Assembly: GCF_000382185.1 (NCBI RefSeq)
Contig: NZ_KB907784.1
Span: 3,984,022 to 4,048,021 of the forward strand
Length of the DNA: 64,000 nucleotides
Reading direction: 5' to 3'
Source of the DNA: Bordetella sp. FB-8
Lineage (GTDB): Bacteria; Pseudomonadota; Gammaproteobacteria; Burkholderiales; Burkholderiaceae_B
This document shows, piece by piece, positions 9,422 through 19,183 of the stretch. Position 1 is the first letter of the stretch. Each line of letters opens with the position of its first letter. Below the pieces are notes generated by a model that saw nothing but the letters and a program-made list of their open reading frames with translations, searched no databases and was not told the DNA's origin. The position numbers were made by a program, and so were the translations under genes.

Positions 9422-10660
9422 TTACGGGGTACTGGTTTTACCATCGATTCGTACCCGCCTGACACTGGATTGATAAAGCAGAATGAGGGATACCCAGACG
9501 ATCCCATAGAGCAGCATGAAGCAACTCGAGCGCACGCCTAGCCAATCGAGGAGGGTCCCAAAGAGGATCGGCAGCAGGAACCCGCCGAGTCCGCCAGCCA
9601 GTCCAACGATGCCCGTCACGACCCCCATTTGCGTGGGGAAGTCGTCCGCCACATATTTGAATGTCGACGCCATGCCGAACGCGAACACGACGCCCAGCAC
9701 GAACAGCAATCCGATAAACACAGGCAACCCGAGGTGAATATGGAAACTATGCGGGCCGCTGATTGTGCTCACGACAAATGCAGTATCCGGATACGACAAC
9801 AGAAACAAACATACCCATGCGACCCACAAGCCCCACCACGTCACTTTGTGCGCACCGAGACGGTCGGCGAGGCTACCACCGAGCGCCCGCAACACGGATC
9901 CGGGCAGCGAGAAGCCAATAGCTAGCGCAGAGGCCGCTACGACTGACAGTCCAAATTCACCCTTCAGATACTGCGGGATCCACAGCGACAAGGCTGTGAA
10001 GCCACCGAAACAAATCGAATAGTATTGGCAGTACTTCCAGACCTTTGAGTCTTTCAATACTAGGAACTGTTTGGTCCAAGACCCCGAGGTTTTGCCTGCT
10101 CCCGGGTCAGTAGCGGACCCCAGCCAGAAAATGGCCGCCGTGACCAGGAGTGCAACCGCATAGATCTTCGGAACGGCTCGCCAGCCATAAGTCGCCTGCA
10201 ACGTCGGGGTGATGAACAGATTCACGGCTGCACCGACCGTACCGGCGCCGAAGAATCCCATCGCGAAGCCGCGTTTTTCAGGCGGGAAGAAGCGGGCGAC
10301 GTAGGGCGTACCCACGGCGAACGACGCGCCGACAGCGCCGAGAAACAGGCCGATTGCGAGAAATTGCCACAAGGCCGTCGCGTAGGAAATCAGAAACACC
10401 GGGATCGCACATAGAACCAGCAACGTGGTCATCACCACACGACCGCCAAAGCGGTCGGTCCAGATGCCCAGTGGCAAGCGCAACAGTGCGCCCGTCAGCA
10501 CTGGTGTCGCCGTCAGTAGCCCGAACTCGGTGCTGTTCAGGCCCAGATCGGTGCGTAGCTGGATACCGATCACGCCGAACATCATCCAGACCACGAAGCA
10601 GACCATAAAGGCGAGCGTCGTGACACATAATACCAACATCGGACTTCTCGATGAACTCAT
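9422..10660 (-). CDS. narK: NarK-type nitrate/nitrite transporter (MFS)
   Basis: A 412-residue, 12-helix major facilitator protein. It shows the MFS loop signature GIWTDRFGGR between helices 2 and 3, a glycine-rich nitrate-signature-like stretch (GFFGAGTVGAAVN) in helix 5, and a second one, GIVGLAGGLGGFLLP, near helix 11. These are typical of the NarK/NNP family that moves nitrate in or exchanges it for nitrite. The length fits a single NarK1-type unit. It is the last transport gene of the nar operon, 113 bases behind the parvulin gene. The direction of transport (proton symport versus antiport) cannot be read from the sequence alone. Confidence 0.9.
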   Translation of the reverse strand: MSSSRSPMLVLCVTTLAFMVCFVVWMMFGVIGIQLRTDLGLNSTEFGLLTATPVLTGALLRLPLGIWTDRFGGRVVMTTLLVLCAIPVFLISYATALWQFLAIGLFLGAVGASFAVGTPYVARFFPPEKRGFAMGFFGAGTVGAAVNLFITPTLQATYGWRAVPKIYAVALLVTAAIFWLGSATDPGAGKTSGSWTKQFLVLKDSKVWKYCQYYSICFGGFTALSLWIPQYLKGEFGLSVVAASALAIGFSLPGSVLRALGGSLADRLGAHKVTWWGLWVAWVCLFLLSYPDTAFVVSTISGPHSFHIHLGLPVFIGLLFVLGVVFAFGMASTFKYVADDFPTQMGVVTGIVGLAGGLGGFLLPILFGTLLDWLGVRSSCFMLLYGIVWVSLILLYQSSVRRVRIDGKTSTP

Positions 10661-10773
10661 AAATACTTCGGATCAGGGTGCGGCAATGGTGCCGTATGAG
10701 GCAACATCGATCGACATGGTTAGCGCAGTGTTCATTTCCTGTGCATCAAGCGCAATTACTTGCGCGCCGGGCA

Positions 10774-11571
10774 CTATTGCAGCAGGAGCCCAGGGCGTAC
10801 ATCCAATGCGATGCCGCGCAGTTCGGCACTGGAGGCGAGCAGAGTCAAATATTGCTGAATCGATTTATGCCTGACGCGCTCCTGAAGATAGCGGGCGATG
10901 GTTTCCCGCGCCGCTTCGAACGGTAGTGCGAGGCCTGCGATGCGGCGCTCCACCGACACGATATGAAAGCCATAACGTGTATTGACGAGCCCCGGCAGCA
11001 AGCCAACATGGCTGGTCTCAAAAATTGCCTTCTCGAACTCCGGCACACTCTCGCCGCGAGACAACTGGCCGAGGTTCCCGCCAACCTCGCCGGACGGGCA
11101 ATTCGACAAGGTCTGGGCGAGTGCCTCGAAGCGCTCAGGGCGCTGCACGAGTTCGCGATGCGCCTCTTCGGCGCGGCTGCGCACGTGGGTCATGGCTGCC
11201 TTGTCCGTCAGCGCGAAGAGAATGTGGCGCGCGAAAACCAGATCCGGACTGCGGAACTTCTGCGCGTTGGCTGCGTGGTAACGCCGGCATTCATCATCGG
11301 ACGGCAGGGGTGTCTTGCATTCCATTTCCAGTAGACAGTCTGTGGTCTGATCGTCAAGGTCGGTGCCCGCTACCAGCAAACCCAGCGTGACGGCGCGCTG
11401 GGTCAGCAGTTCGCGTACGACTAGCGCCCGGCGCGCGGCATAGTCAGGATCGGCTTCCTCTGGATGGGATGCGGATTCAGCATCGATCGCGGCAGCATCG
11501 ATGACAACGCCGTTGACGCTGAGCTCGACTGTCTCGGTGCTCGCCGATGCGCCAATCATGTTTGAAGTCAT
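10774..11571 (-). CDS. Parvulin-type peptidyl-prolyl isomerase of the nar operon
   Basis: A 265-residue protein with an N-terminal helical NifM/SurA-like half and a PpiC rotamase domain from about residue 110 to 210 (ARHILFAL, the CPSGEVGGNLGQLSRGE signature, GFHIVSVE). There is no clear signal peptide, so it is likely cytoplasmic. A parvulin gene directly behind narI is a known arrangement in Pseudomonas and Burkholderiales nar operons, where it is thought to help mature the nitrate reductase complex. It follows narI by 15 bases. Function in NarGHI assembly is an inference from synteny. Confidence 0.88.
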   Translation of the reverse strand: MTSNMIGASASTETVELSVNGVVIDAAAIDAESASHPEEADPDYAARRALVVRELLTQRAVTLGLLVAGTDLDDQTTDCLLEMECKTPLPSDDECRRYHAANAQKFRSPDLVFARHILFALTDKAAMTHVRSRAEEAHRELVQRPERFEALAQTLSNCPSGEVGGNLGQLSRGESVPEFEKAIFETSHVGLLPGLVNTRYGFHIVSVERRIAGLALPFEAARETIARYLQERVRHKSIQQYLTLLASSAELRGIALDVRPGLLLQ

Positions 11572-11586
11572 GGAGATTCCCCTGTG

Positions 11587-12270
11587 TTAGCGCTTGCGCA
11601 CGATCTGGTGAGGCCGAAATAGATAGCCGACGGTTGCCATGCCACTCCAGATATGCACAAGGCGCGTGAACGGCGAAACGAGAAAAATCGTGAAGCCCAG
11701 CGCGATATGGATCTTGTAGACAAGCGGCACGGGAGCAAGGAGATCCGCAACGGGTTGAAACGTGACGATTCCTTTGACGTAGGTGCTCAGCGTTTCGAAC
11801 ATGACACCGTCCATATGGGCCAGCGAAAGCGGAACGGTGGACAGTCCGAGCGCCAGCTGTAGCCACAGAATGACGAGGACCAGGATATCCGCGTGCGCAC
11901 TATTGATGCGGATTCGCGGGTCGGACAATCGTCGATACAGCAGAATCGAAAGACCGATGATTGCGACTATGCCCGCGCTTCCCCCCGCCACCATCGCGAT
12001 AAACTGATGTTGAGACGCATTGAGAAAGGGCGACACCATCCAATGCGGCGCCAGAAAGCCGGCGAAATGCCCAGCGATGACGATCAACACGCCGATATGA
12101 AACAGATTGCTGCCCAGGCGCAATTGACGGCGTCTGAGCAGTTGTGACGAATCGCTCTTCCATGTGTACTGTTCGCGATCGAAGCGGATCAGACTGCCGA
12201 GCAGCCAGATAGCGAGGCAGATGTAGGGATAGATGCCAAACAAAAGCGAATTGATGACGGGCTGATTCAT
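11587..12270 (-). CDS. narI: Respiratory nitrate reductase gamma subunit NarI
   Basis: A 227-residue cytochrome b subunit with five hydrophobic segments. It anchors NarGH to the inner membrane and passes quinol electrons to NarH through two hemes b. Conserved histidines are visible in HIGVLIVIAGHFAGF, near residue 60, and in the C-terminal FTRLVHIWSG, at positions expected for heme ligands. Length matches the family (about 225 residues). It follows narJ with a 69-base gap. Confidence 0.95.
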   Translation of the reverse strand: MNQPVINSLLFGIYPYICLAIWLLGSLIRFDREQYTWKSDSSQLLRRRQLRLGSNLFHIGVLIVIAGHFAGFLAPHWMVSPFLNASQHQFIAMVAGGSAGIVAIIGLSILLYRRLSDPRIRINSAHADILVLVILWLQLALGLSTVPLSLAHMDGVMFETLSTYVKGIVTFQPVADLLAPVPLVYKIHIALGFTIFLVSPFTRLVHIWSGMATVGYLFRPHQIVRKR

Positions 12271-12339
12271 GAGGCGTCTCCAGCGAAAATCCTATTTATG
12301 AACAGGAGCAGTTCAATACGGTAGTCATGTGTTCACGGG

Positions 12340-13020
12340 CTACCGCGGTGGCCTTTTGTCGTAAAACTGAATCGGCTGAGGTTGGCTGGAAACAGGGGCT
12401 GGTGCCCCCAGAAAACTCACTGGCTCGTCCTGCCACTCGCGATCGAGTGCCTCGCCGTCAATCGCCTGCTCCACGACTTTTGCAGGCGCGGCGACGTCCA
12501 GCGGTGCCTCGCCTGCGAGCGGCAACAATGCGGCGACGACTGCAAAATAAGCGCTACCGAGCTCGGCGAGCTTTGTCGCGATTCGCCGGTTGATGTCGGC
12601 GATTTCAGCGAGCAACGACCGGGCCTTGGTCGGGGACTCCTGTCCCAGGAATTCCAGGAACACCGGTAGATAGTCAGGCAATTCGCCGCTACCGAGAAAC
12701 AGTCCTTTCGCTTCGTACATTGCTAGCAAGTCGACCATCGCTTGCCCCCGCTCACGCGATTCGCCGTGCACGTGTTCGAACAGGTAAAGCGACGTAGCCC
12801 GACCGCGATCGAAGGTTTCCACGTACTCTTCCTGCAGGTCTAGCAGCGCTCGCGCTGCTAGACGGTCTACCAACGCGATTAAGTCCAAGCGTGTGGTTGG
12901 CGCAAAGGCGCGATGCCCTGTTATTGCCATGCGAATCTCGGTGAGCGCCTCAATGAGCGAGGCGTCTGGATAGCCGAGCAGGGTGCTCAACATGCTAAAG
13001 ATCTGGCGGTTGTCTGTCAT
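12340..13020 (-). CDS. narJ: Nitrate reductase assembly chaperone NarJ
   Basis: A 226-residue all-helical cytoplasmic chaperone of the TorD/DmsD/NarJ family that guides molybdenum cofactor and Fe-S insertion into NarG before membrane docking. The YLFEHVHGESRERGQAM block and the downstream GELPDYLPVFLEFL block are the family hallmarks. The start ATG at 13020 lies one base after the narH stop, so the two are translationally coupled; the open frame extends upstream inside narH but has no role there. The C-terminal tail is proline- and glutamine-rich. Confidence 0.95.
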   Translation of the reverse strand: MTDNRQIFSMLSTLLGYPDASLIEALTEIRMAITGHRAFAPTTRLDLIALVDRLAARALLDLQEEYVETFDRGRATSLYLFEHVHGESRERGQAMVDLLAMYEAKGLFLGSGELPDYLPVFLEFLGQESPTKARSLLAEIADINRRIATKLAELGSAYFAVVAALLPLAGEAPLDVAAPAKVVEQAIDGEALDREWQDEPVSFLGAPAPVSSQPQPIQFYDKRPPR

Positions 13021-13021
13021 T

Positions 13022-14563
13022 TCATTGACCCGCCGCGCGTATCGGAATCGTCTTTCGTTCCTTATTGATGCCTTTGCGTCCCCCGAACAGACTGGTTTCT
13101 GTGGTGCCGTCCGAGCAGCCGTTGCCGAACGAGAAACCGCACGACGCACGCAGATCGAATGCATCTTCGGCATATTCTCGATGTGCGGTCGGAATCACGA
13201 AACGATCTTCGTAGTTCGCAATGGCCAGGTAGCGGTACATCTCGTCGACTTGCGCTGTGTCCAGGCCGACTTCGGCAAGCAATGCGGGGCTTTCGCGGCG
13301 CTCCACGTGGCGCTCGCGCATGAAGGCGCGCATTGCCAGCATCCGCTTGAGGGCAAGACGCACGGGGGCTTCGCGTCCCGCCGTGAGCAAATTGGCCAGA
13401 TAGCGTAGCGGGATGCGCAGCGAATCGACATCGGGCAACAATCCTTTCATGGGCAAGCGCCCATCATTGGTGGCCGAATTGATCGGCGATAGGGGCGGCA
13501 CGTACCAGACCATCGGCAAGGTCCGGTATTCGGGGTGCAGTGGAAAGGCGATCTTCCATTCCATGGCCATTTTGTACACGGGCGAGCGCTGGGCTGCTTC
13601 GAGCCAGTTGTCCGGTACACCATCGCGAGCGGCCTGTTCACGCACGGCCGGGTCGTTCGGATCGAGAAAGATCGAGAGCTGCGCTTCATACAGGTCCTGC
13701 GGGTCCTTGACAGAGGCGGCTTCCTCGATCCGGTCGGCGTCGTACAGCAGGACGCCGAGATAGCGAATCCGTCCGACGCAAGTTTCCGAGCACACCGTGG
13801 GTTGCCCTGCCTCGATGCGCGGATAGCAGAAAATGCATTTCTCCGACTTGCCGCTTTGCCAGTTGTAATAGATTTTCTTGTAAGGGCATCCCGACACACA
13901 CATGCGCCAACCCCGGCACTTGTCCTGATCGATCAGGACGATGCCATCCTCCTCGCGCTTGTAGATCGCGCCGGAAGGGCAGGAGGCCACGCAGGCGGGA
14001 TTCAGGCAGTGCTCGCAGAGGCGAGGCAAGTACATCATGAAGGTGTTCTCGAACTCGCCGTAGATGTCGGTCTGCACCTGATCAAAGTTGTAGTCCTGCT
14101 TGCGTTTTTCAAACTCGCCGCCGAGAATCTCTTCCCAGTTCGGCCCCCATTCGATTTTCTCCATCCGCTCGCCGGTGATCAGCGAACGTGGCCGGGCGAC
14201 CGGTCCGACCTTGACGTCCGGCGCATCGTGCAAGTGTGCGTAGTCGAAGGTGAAGGGTTCGTAGTAGTCATCGATCTCCGGCAGGTTCGGGTTGCCGAAA
14301 ATATTGGCCAACACACGCCACTTGCTGCCGGCGCGAAGCTCGATCTTGCCATTGGTCTTGCGCTTCCAGCCGCCGTTCCAGCGATCCTGGTTCTCCCAAT
14401 CCTTGGGGTAACCCATGCCAGGTTTGGTCTCGACGTTGTTGAACCAGGCGTATTCCATGCCTTCACGCGAGGTCCAGACGTTTTTGCAAGTGACTGAACA
14501 GGTATGGCAACCGATGCATTTGTCCAGGTTCATCACCATGCCGATCTGCGCGCGGATTTTCAT
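13022..14563 (-). CDS. narH: Respiratory nitrate reductase beta subunit NarH
   Basis: A 513-residue cytoplasmic electron-transfer subunit with four cysteine groups: CIGCHTCSVTC near the N-terminus, CEHCLNPACVASCP, CRGWRMCVSGCP and CIFCYP with a later CSETC. The tryptophan in place of a cysteine in the third group is the feature that makes one cluster [3Fe-4S] in NarH. It carries electrons from NarI hemes to NarG. The start overlaps the narG stop by a few bases, a tight coupling that keeps subunits equimolar. Confidence 0.97.
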   Translation of the reverse strand: MKIRAQIGMVMNLDKCIGCHTCSVTCKNVWTSREGMEYAWFNNVETKPGMGYPKDWENQDRWNGGWKRKTNGKIELRAGSKWRVLANIFGNPNLPEIDDYYEPFTFDYAHLHDAPDVKVGPVARPRSLITGERMEKIEWGPNWEEILGGEFEKRKQDYNFDQVQTDIYGEFENTFMMYLPRLCEHCLNPACVASCPSGAIYKREEDGIVLIDQDKCRGWRMCVSGCPYKKIYYNWQSGKSEKCIFCYPRIEAGQPTVCSETCVGRIRYLGVLLYDADRIEEAASVKDPQDLYEAQLSIFLDPNDPAVREQAARDGVPDNWLEAAQRSPVYKMAMEWKIAFPLHPEYRTLPMVWYVPPLSPINSATNDGRLPMKGLLPDVDSLRIPLRYLANLLTAGREAPVRLALKRMLAMRAFMRERHVERRESPALLAEVGLDTAQVDEMYRYLAIANYEDRFVIPTAHREYAEDAFDLRASCGFSFGNGCSDGTTETSLFGGRKGINKERKTIPIRAAGQ

Positions 14564-17500
14564 GACTTCTCTCCAGACTCGTCATCCGCCATCGCGAGCG
14601 TTGGCGCGCCGTGGGCGAGTGTGTGTTGATGGCGGGCGGCCTCGGTTGCCGAGAGCACCGATGCGGGCGTCGACTCATCCTTCCAGTCGACCATATTCAT
14701 TTTTCGAACGATCACGAATTCGTCGCGATTGGAGCCCACCGTGCCGTAATAATTAAAGCCGTAAGATAGCTGTGCATAGCCGCCGATCATGTGGGTCGGT
14801 TTGGGCATGATGCGGGTAACCGAGTTGTGGATGCCGCGTACCCCGGTGACTTCGGAGCCCGGCGTGTTGATGATTTTTTCCTGCGCGTGGTACATCATGA
14901 CGGCGCCCACCGGGATGCGCTGGCTCACGACCGCACGGGCTGTCAATGCGCCGTTCAAATTGAAGGCTTCGATCCAGTCGTTATCGACTACGCCTATTTT
15001 TCTGGCATCGATCTCCGATATCCAGACGATCGGGCCACCGCGCGAAAGCGTCAGCATCAGCAGATTGTCGGTATAGGTGCTGTGTATGCCCCATTTCTGA
15101 TGAGGCGTCAGGAAGTTCAGTGCGATCTCGAGGTTGCCGTTCGAGCGGCTGCCCGCCATACCCTCGGTGCTGCGGGTATCGATAGGGGGTTTGTAGACGC
15201 ATAGCGACTCGCCAAAATCGCGCATCCACGTGTGATCCTGATAAAGTTGTTGACGTCCCGAGAGGGTGCGCCATGGGATCAACTCATGCACGTTCGTGTA
15301 GCTGGCGCTATACGAAACGTGTTCGGATTCGATGCCGCTCCAGGTTGGCGACGAAATGATCTTGCGTGGCTGGGCCTGAATATCGCGAAATCGGATTTTT
15401 TCGTCTTCACGGGCGCGAGAGAGATGGGTGTGATCGGTGCCAGTGAGTCGCGACAGGGCCTGCCACGCTTTGACGGCAACGGCACCGTTGGTTTCCGGGG
15501 CAAGCGACAGAATGACTTCGGCGGCGTCAATCGCCGAAAGAATTTGCGGGCGCCCATGCGATATCCCCTCGTCCGTGACGGGACGATTCAATGCCCGTAG
15601 TTGCTCGATTTCCTCGCCCGTTTGCCAGGTGATGCCCTTACCGCCATTGCCGAGCGAATCGAGCAGCGGTCCCACCGACGTGAATTTTCGGTAGGTATTG
15701 GGATAGTCCCGCTCGACGGTCACGACGCTCGCCATGGTCTTGCCTGGAATGGGTTCGCATTCGCCGCGGCCCCAGTCGGCAATCCCGTCGGTCTGCGCGA
15801 TTTCCCCTGGGCTGTCGTGTTGCAGTGGCGACAATACAATGTCCTGTTCGACGCCCAGATAACCTGCCGTCAGCTCCGAGAATTTCTGCGCAATGCCTTT
15901 GTAGATGTCCCAGTCGCTTTTGGATTGCCACGCGGGATCGACGGCGGCGGACAAAGGGTGGATGAACGGGTGCATGTCGGACGTATTCATATCGTCCTTT
16001 TCGTACCAAGTAGCGGTCGGTAATACGATGTCCGAATACAGACATGTGGTGGACATCCTGAAGTCCAATGTCACGACCAGGTCGAGCTTGCCCTCGGGGG
16101 CTTTCTCGTGCCATTTCACTTCATTGGGCAGGATGCCGGCGTTCGTGCCCAGATCTTTTCCCTGTACACCATGCTCGGCGCCAAGCAGATGCTTGAGGAA
16201 ATATTCATGCCCCTTGCCCGATGAGCCGAGCAGGTTCGAGCGCCAGACAAACAGGTTTCTCGGGAAATTCTCCGGCGCATCGGGATCGACGCACGACATC
16301 TCGAGCGAACCGTCCTTGAGTCCCTTTGCCACATAGGCAGAAGCGTCCGCTCCGGCTGCCGCCCGGCCAACCTTGAGCGGGTTGGTCTTGAATTGCGGCG
16401 CGGACGGCAACCACCCCATCCGCTCGGCGCGCACGTTGTAGTCAATGGGACTATTGTCGAACCGTTTGCCATCGACCAGCGGCGACAGCAACTCGGTTAC
16501 TTTCATTGTTTCATAGCGCCATTGATCGGTGTGCGCATAGAAAAACGAAGTACCGTTCATGAAGCGCGGCGGCCTGTGCCAATCGGTCGCGAACGCGAGC
16601 GGCAGCCAGCCGGTCTGCGGCCGTAACTTCTCCTGGCCGACGTAGTGCGACCAGCCACCGCCTGATTTGCCGATGCAGCCGCACATGACCAGCAGATTGA
16701 TGATCGAGCGATAGCTCATATCCATGTTGAACCAATGGTTCAAGCCGGCGCCGAGGATCACCATCGACTTGCCTTCGGTCTTGTGGGCGTTCTCGGCAAA
16801 CTCACGTGCGACGGTGATGACATCGTGCCGGCTAACGCCTGTGATCTTTTCCTGCCAGGCGGGCGTGTAAGGGATGTCGTCGTCAAAACTGGCCGCGACA
16901 TTCGCACCGCCCAGCCCCTGGTCTACGCCATAGTTGGCAATGAACAGGTCGTAGACTGTGGCGACCAGCACTTCACCCTCACGGGTCGCGACTTTACGCA
17001 CACCGATGCGGCGCGACAACACGCTGGCATGGCCGGTATGCGTGAAGTGCGTGTGTTCGACGTTACCGAAATAGGGGAAAGCTACGTCGATAGCGGCATC
17101 GTGTTCTGCCACAAACGACATGACCGGCCGGATCGAATTGCCTTGCACATCTTCTTCTTTCAGGTTCCATTTGCCGGCGTCACCACCTTCCTTTTGTCCC
17201 CAGCGAAAGCCGATCGAGCCGACCGGGGCGACGAGTTTCCCACTCAACTCGTCGACTACGACCGTTTTCCAGGCGGCGTTATTATCTTGACCGAGTGCGT
17301 CATCGAACTCGTCCGACCTCAGTAGACGCTCGGGCACAAAGTGATCGCCCTGTTTGCTGATACGCACCAGCAATGGCATGTCGGTAAAGCGTCGGCAGTA
17401 ATCCGAGAAATACGCGCTCTTGTCCGTGACGTGGAATTCCTTAAGCACGACATGGCCCATCGCCAGACCCAGTGCCGCATCGGTGCCTTGCTTCGGATGC

Positions 17501-18384
17501 AGCCAGATGTCGCCGAACTTGGCGCCCTCGGCGTAGTCCGGAAAGATCGACACGACCTTGGTGCCGCGATACCGGACTTCGGTCATGAAGTGCGCGTCGG
17601 GGGTGCGCGTTTGCGGTACGTTGGAACCCCACATCATGATAAATGTGGAGTTGTACCAGTCGGCTGATTCGGGAACGTCGGTTTGTTCGCCCCAGGTCTG
17701 CGGCGACGCGGGCGGCAAGTCGCAGTACCAGTCGTAGAAACTCAGATTGACCCCGCCAATCAGCGACAGGTAGCGACTACCGGCGGCATACGAGACCATC
17801 GACATGGCAGGAATCGGCGAAAAGCCGACCACCCGATCCGGGCCGTGGCGCTTGATGGTGTGAATGTTCGCGGCGGCGATGATTTCGTTGACTTCGTCCC
17901 AGTTGGAACGGACAAAACCACCCAGACCGCGACGTCGCGTATAAGACGCGCGGGCCCCCTGATCATCGACGATAGCACCCCACGCTTCGACGGGCGCAAG
18001 CGTCAGGCGCTTTTCGCGCCATTGCCGCAGCAGAGCACTGCGAATCAGCGGATATTTAAGGCGATTGGCGCTGTAGAGGTACCAGGAATACGATGCCCCG
18101 CGCGAACAGCCACGTGGTTCGTGGTTAGGCATATCGGGACGGGTTCGCGGGTAATCGGTCTGCTGAGTCTCCCAGGTGACGATGCCGCTCTTGACATAAA
18201 TCTTCCACGAACAGGAGCCGGTGCAATTGACACCGTGGGTCGAGCGGACAATCTTGTCGTGCTGCCATCGTTGCCGATAGGCATCTTCCCACTCGCGGTC
18301 CTCGTTGGTCGTCATTCCGTGACCCTTTGAAAACGTGGGTCTCGATGTGGAAAAATATTTCAGGCGATCAACAAAGTGGCTCAT
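14560..18384 (-). CDS. narG: Respiratory nitrate reductase alpha subunit NarG
   Basis: A 1274-residue molybdoenzyme that reduces nitrate to nitrite on the cytoplasmic face. The N-terminal HGVNCTGSCSW motif supplies the His/Cys ligands of the FS0 cluster, followed by the TQQTDYP stretch and the bis-MGD-binding domains. Its length matches the family (about 1250 residues). The start is set at the ATG at 18384 (MSHFVDRLKYFS), the conserved NarG N-terminus; the frame stays open 31 codons further upstream through the promoter region, which is not expected to be translated. First gene of narGHJI-parvulin-narK. Confidence 0.96.
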   Translation of the reverse strand: MSHFVDRLKYFSTSRPTFSKGHGMTTNEDREWEDAYRQRWQHDKIVRSTHGVNCTGSCSWKIYVKSGIVTWETQQTDYPRTRPDMPNHEPRGCSRGASYSWYLYSANRLKYPLIRSALLRQWREKRLTLAPVEAWGAIVDDQGARASYTRRRGLGGFVRSNWDEVNEIIAAANIHTIKRHGPDRVVGFSPIPAMSMVSYAAGSRYLSLIGGVNLSFYDWYCDLPPASPQTWGEQTDVPESADWYNSTFIMMWGSNVPQTRTPDAHFMTEVRYRGTKVVSIFPDYAEGAKFGDIWLHPKQGTDAALGLAMGHVVLKEFHVTDKSAYFSDYCRRFTDMPLLVRISKQGDHFVPERLLRSDEFDDALGQDNNAAWKTVVVDELSGKLVAPVGSIGFRWGQKEGGDAGKWNLKEEDVQGNSIRPVMSFVAEHDAAIDVAFPYFGNVEHTHFTHTGHASVLSRRIGVRKVATREGEVLVATVYDLFIANYGVDQGLGGANVAASFDDDIPYTPAWQEKITGVSRHDVITVAREFAENAHKTEGKSMVILGAGLNHWFNMDMSYRSIINLLVMCGCIGKSGGGWSHYVGQEKLRPQTGWLPLAFATDWHRPPRFMNGTSFFYAHTDQWRYETMKVTELLSPLVDGKRFDNSPIDYNVRAERMGWLPSAPQFKTNPLKVGRAAAGADASAYVAKGLKDGSLEMSCVDPDAPENFPRNLFVWRSNLLGSSGKGHEYFLKHLLGAEHGVQGKDLGTNAGILPNEVKWHEKAPEGKLDLVVTLDFRMSTTCLYSDIVLPTATWYEKDDMNTSDMHPFIHPLSAAVDPAWQSKSDWDIYKGIAQKFSELTAGYLGVEQDIVLSPLQHDSPGEIAQTDGIADWGRGECEPIPGKTMASVVTVERDYPNTYRKFTSVGPLLDSLGNGGKGITWQTGEEIEQLRALNRPVTDEGISHGRPQILSAIDAAEVILSLAPETNGAVAVKAWQALSRLTGTDHTHLSRAREDEKIRFRDIQAQPRKIISSPTWSGIESEHVSYSASYTNVHELIPWRTLSGRQQLYQDHTWMRDFGESLCVYKPPIDTRSTEGMAGSRSNGNLEIALNFLTPHQKWGIHSTYTDNLLMLTLSRGGPIVWISEIDARKIGVVDNDWIEAFNLNGALTARAVVSQRIPVGAVMMYHAQEKIINTPGSEVTGVRGIHNSVTRIMPKPTHMIGGYAQLSYGFNYYGTVGSNRDEFVIVRKMNMVDWKDESTPASVLSATEAARHQHTLAHGAPTLAMADDESGEKS

Positions 18385-18443
18385 CCGATCTACTCCCAGT
18401 GTTCGTTTTGGTTTGACAGCGCCAAGAATCGTTGATTCAGGCG

Positions 18444-18464
18444 ATATATCACGATGTGATATAT
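18444..18464. promoter_or_regulatory. Inverted repeat in the narG leader
   Basis: Two 9-base arms, ATATATCAC and GTGATATAT, are perfectly complementary and separated by GAT. The palindrome lies 60-80 bases before the narG start codon, just downstream of the FNR-like site, where a transcription start or an operator would be. The binding protein is unknown; it does not look like a NarL heptamer pair. Confidence 0.6.
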
Positions 18465-18489
18465 GTTGCCGTAACAACGCCTTCGTAGC

Positions 18490-18503
18490 TTGATATAGGT
18501 CAG
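18490..18503 (-). promoter_or_regulatory. FNR/ANR/DNR-type site upstream of narG
   Basis: Read on the minus strand the site is CTGACCTATATCAA, matching eight of ten fixed positions of the FNR consensus TTGAT-N4-ATCAA. It lies 106 bases before the narG start. A class II FNR site centred at -41.5 would put transcription start near 18455, inside the adjacent inverted repeat, leaving a leader of about 70 bases. This would give oxygen-controlled expression by a chromosomal regulator, since no fnr, narXL or dnr gene is in the window. Confidence 0.6.
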
Positions 18504-19183
18504 GTTTCTCGCAGATTCGGCCTTGGGATGACCAATCCTAGCGCTTTTCGGGCTATTTCGAAGTGTTATTTGCGGCGGGAGCGGCTAGTTCTGTCGGGCT
18601 GGCACCGAAGCGGGCGCAAACGCAGTGGGCCATTCGCGACCCGCATTTACCAAATGCTCGACAACAGCATAGGTAGAGGGCTTCGCCGCGCGTCCTGCTG
18701 GAAAGATCGGATAGCGCTCCAGCCGAAACGATCCGAGCCAGCCACACCAGACTTTCCATCAGTATTACGTCGTGATGTATGTAGATGAAGGTATGGGACG
18801 TCACGATGCGATACTCATGACCGTCAATAACCCCATGTGCGCAGCAGCGCCTAACCACTAACGACACTAACGAAGCACCCCATGAAGTCGGAGTGTCCTC
18901 CGGCACATGCAACGAGCATTTCCAGCAAGGACTGTCCGTCTATCAGAAAGTCCGCAGAAGTTCTCTCTGTGATGGTGGCGTCCACCGAGCCGGTTGCTGG
19001 TCGATGAAGCCCGTGATGTCCGAGTAGGTTCATATTCGTGTTCGTGTGCAGACGATGCCTATCGCGCCAAGATTGTCGACGATTGAGGCGCCGGCGTCGA
19101 ACGGCTGTTGATGGCCGCTGTCGGCCATTTCGGGAGTAGTTTCTAAACTCGCAGATAGCCGAATAAACTGATCGACTCAATTG
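18504..19183. other. Intergenic stretch between nar promoter and SOS module
   Basis: No intact gene was found in these 680 bases. A minus-strand fragment at 18851-19033 is described separately. The remainder has short frames with no credible ribosome sites. It is a likely junction between two cargo modules. Confidence 0.5.
18851..19033 (-). pseudogene. Short gene or N-terminal remnant
   Basis: The frame MNLLGHHGLHRPATGSVDAT onward encodes 60 residues, including DFLIDGQSLLEMLV and GHSDFMGCF stretches that look like the ordered N-terminal part of a larger protein. It stops abruptly after GCFVSVVSG. The composition is protein-like, unlike the surrounding frames, so a truncated gene left at the module junction is the simplest reading. 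The family is not recognised. Confidence 0.35.
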
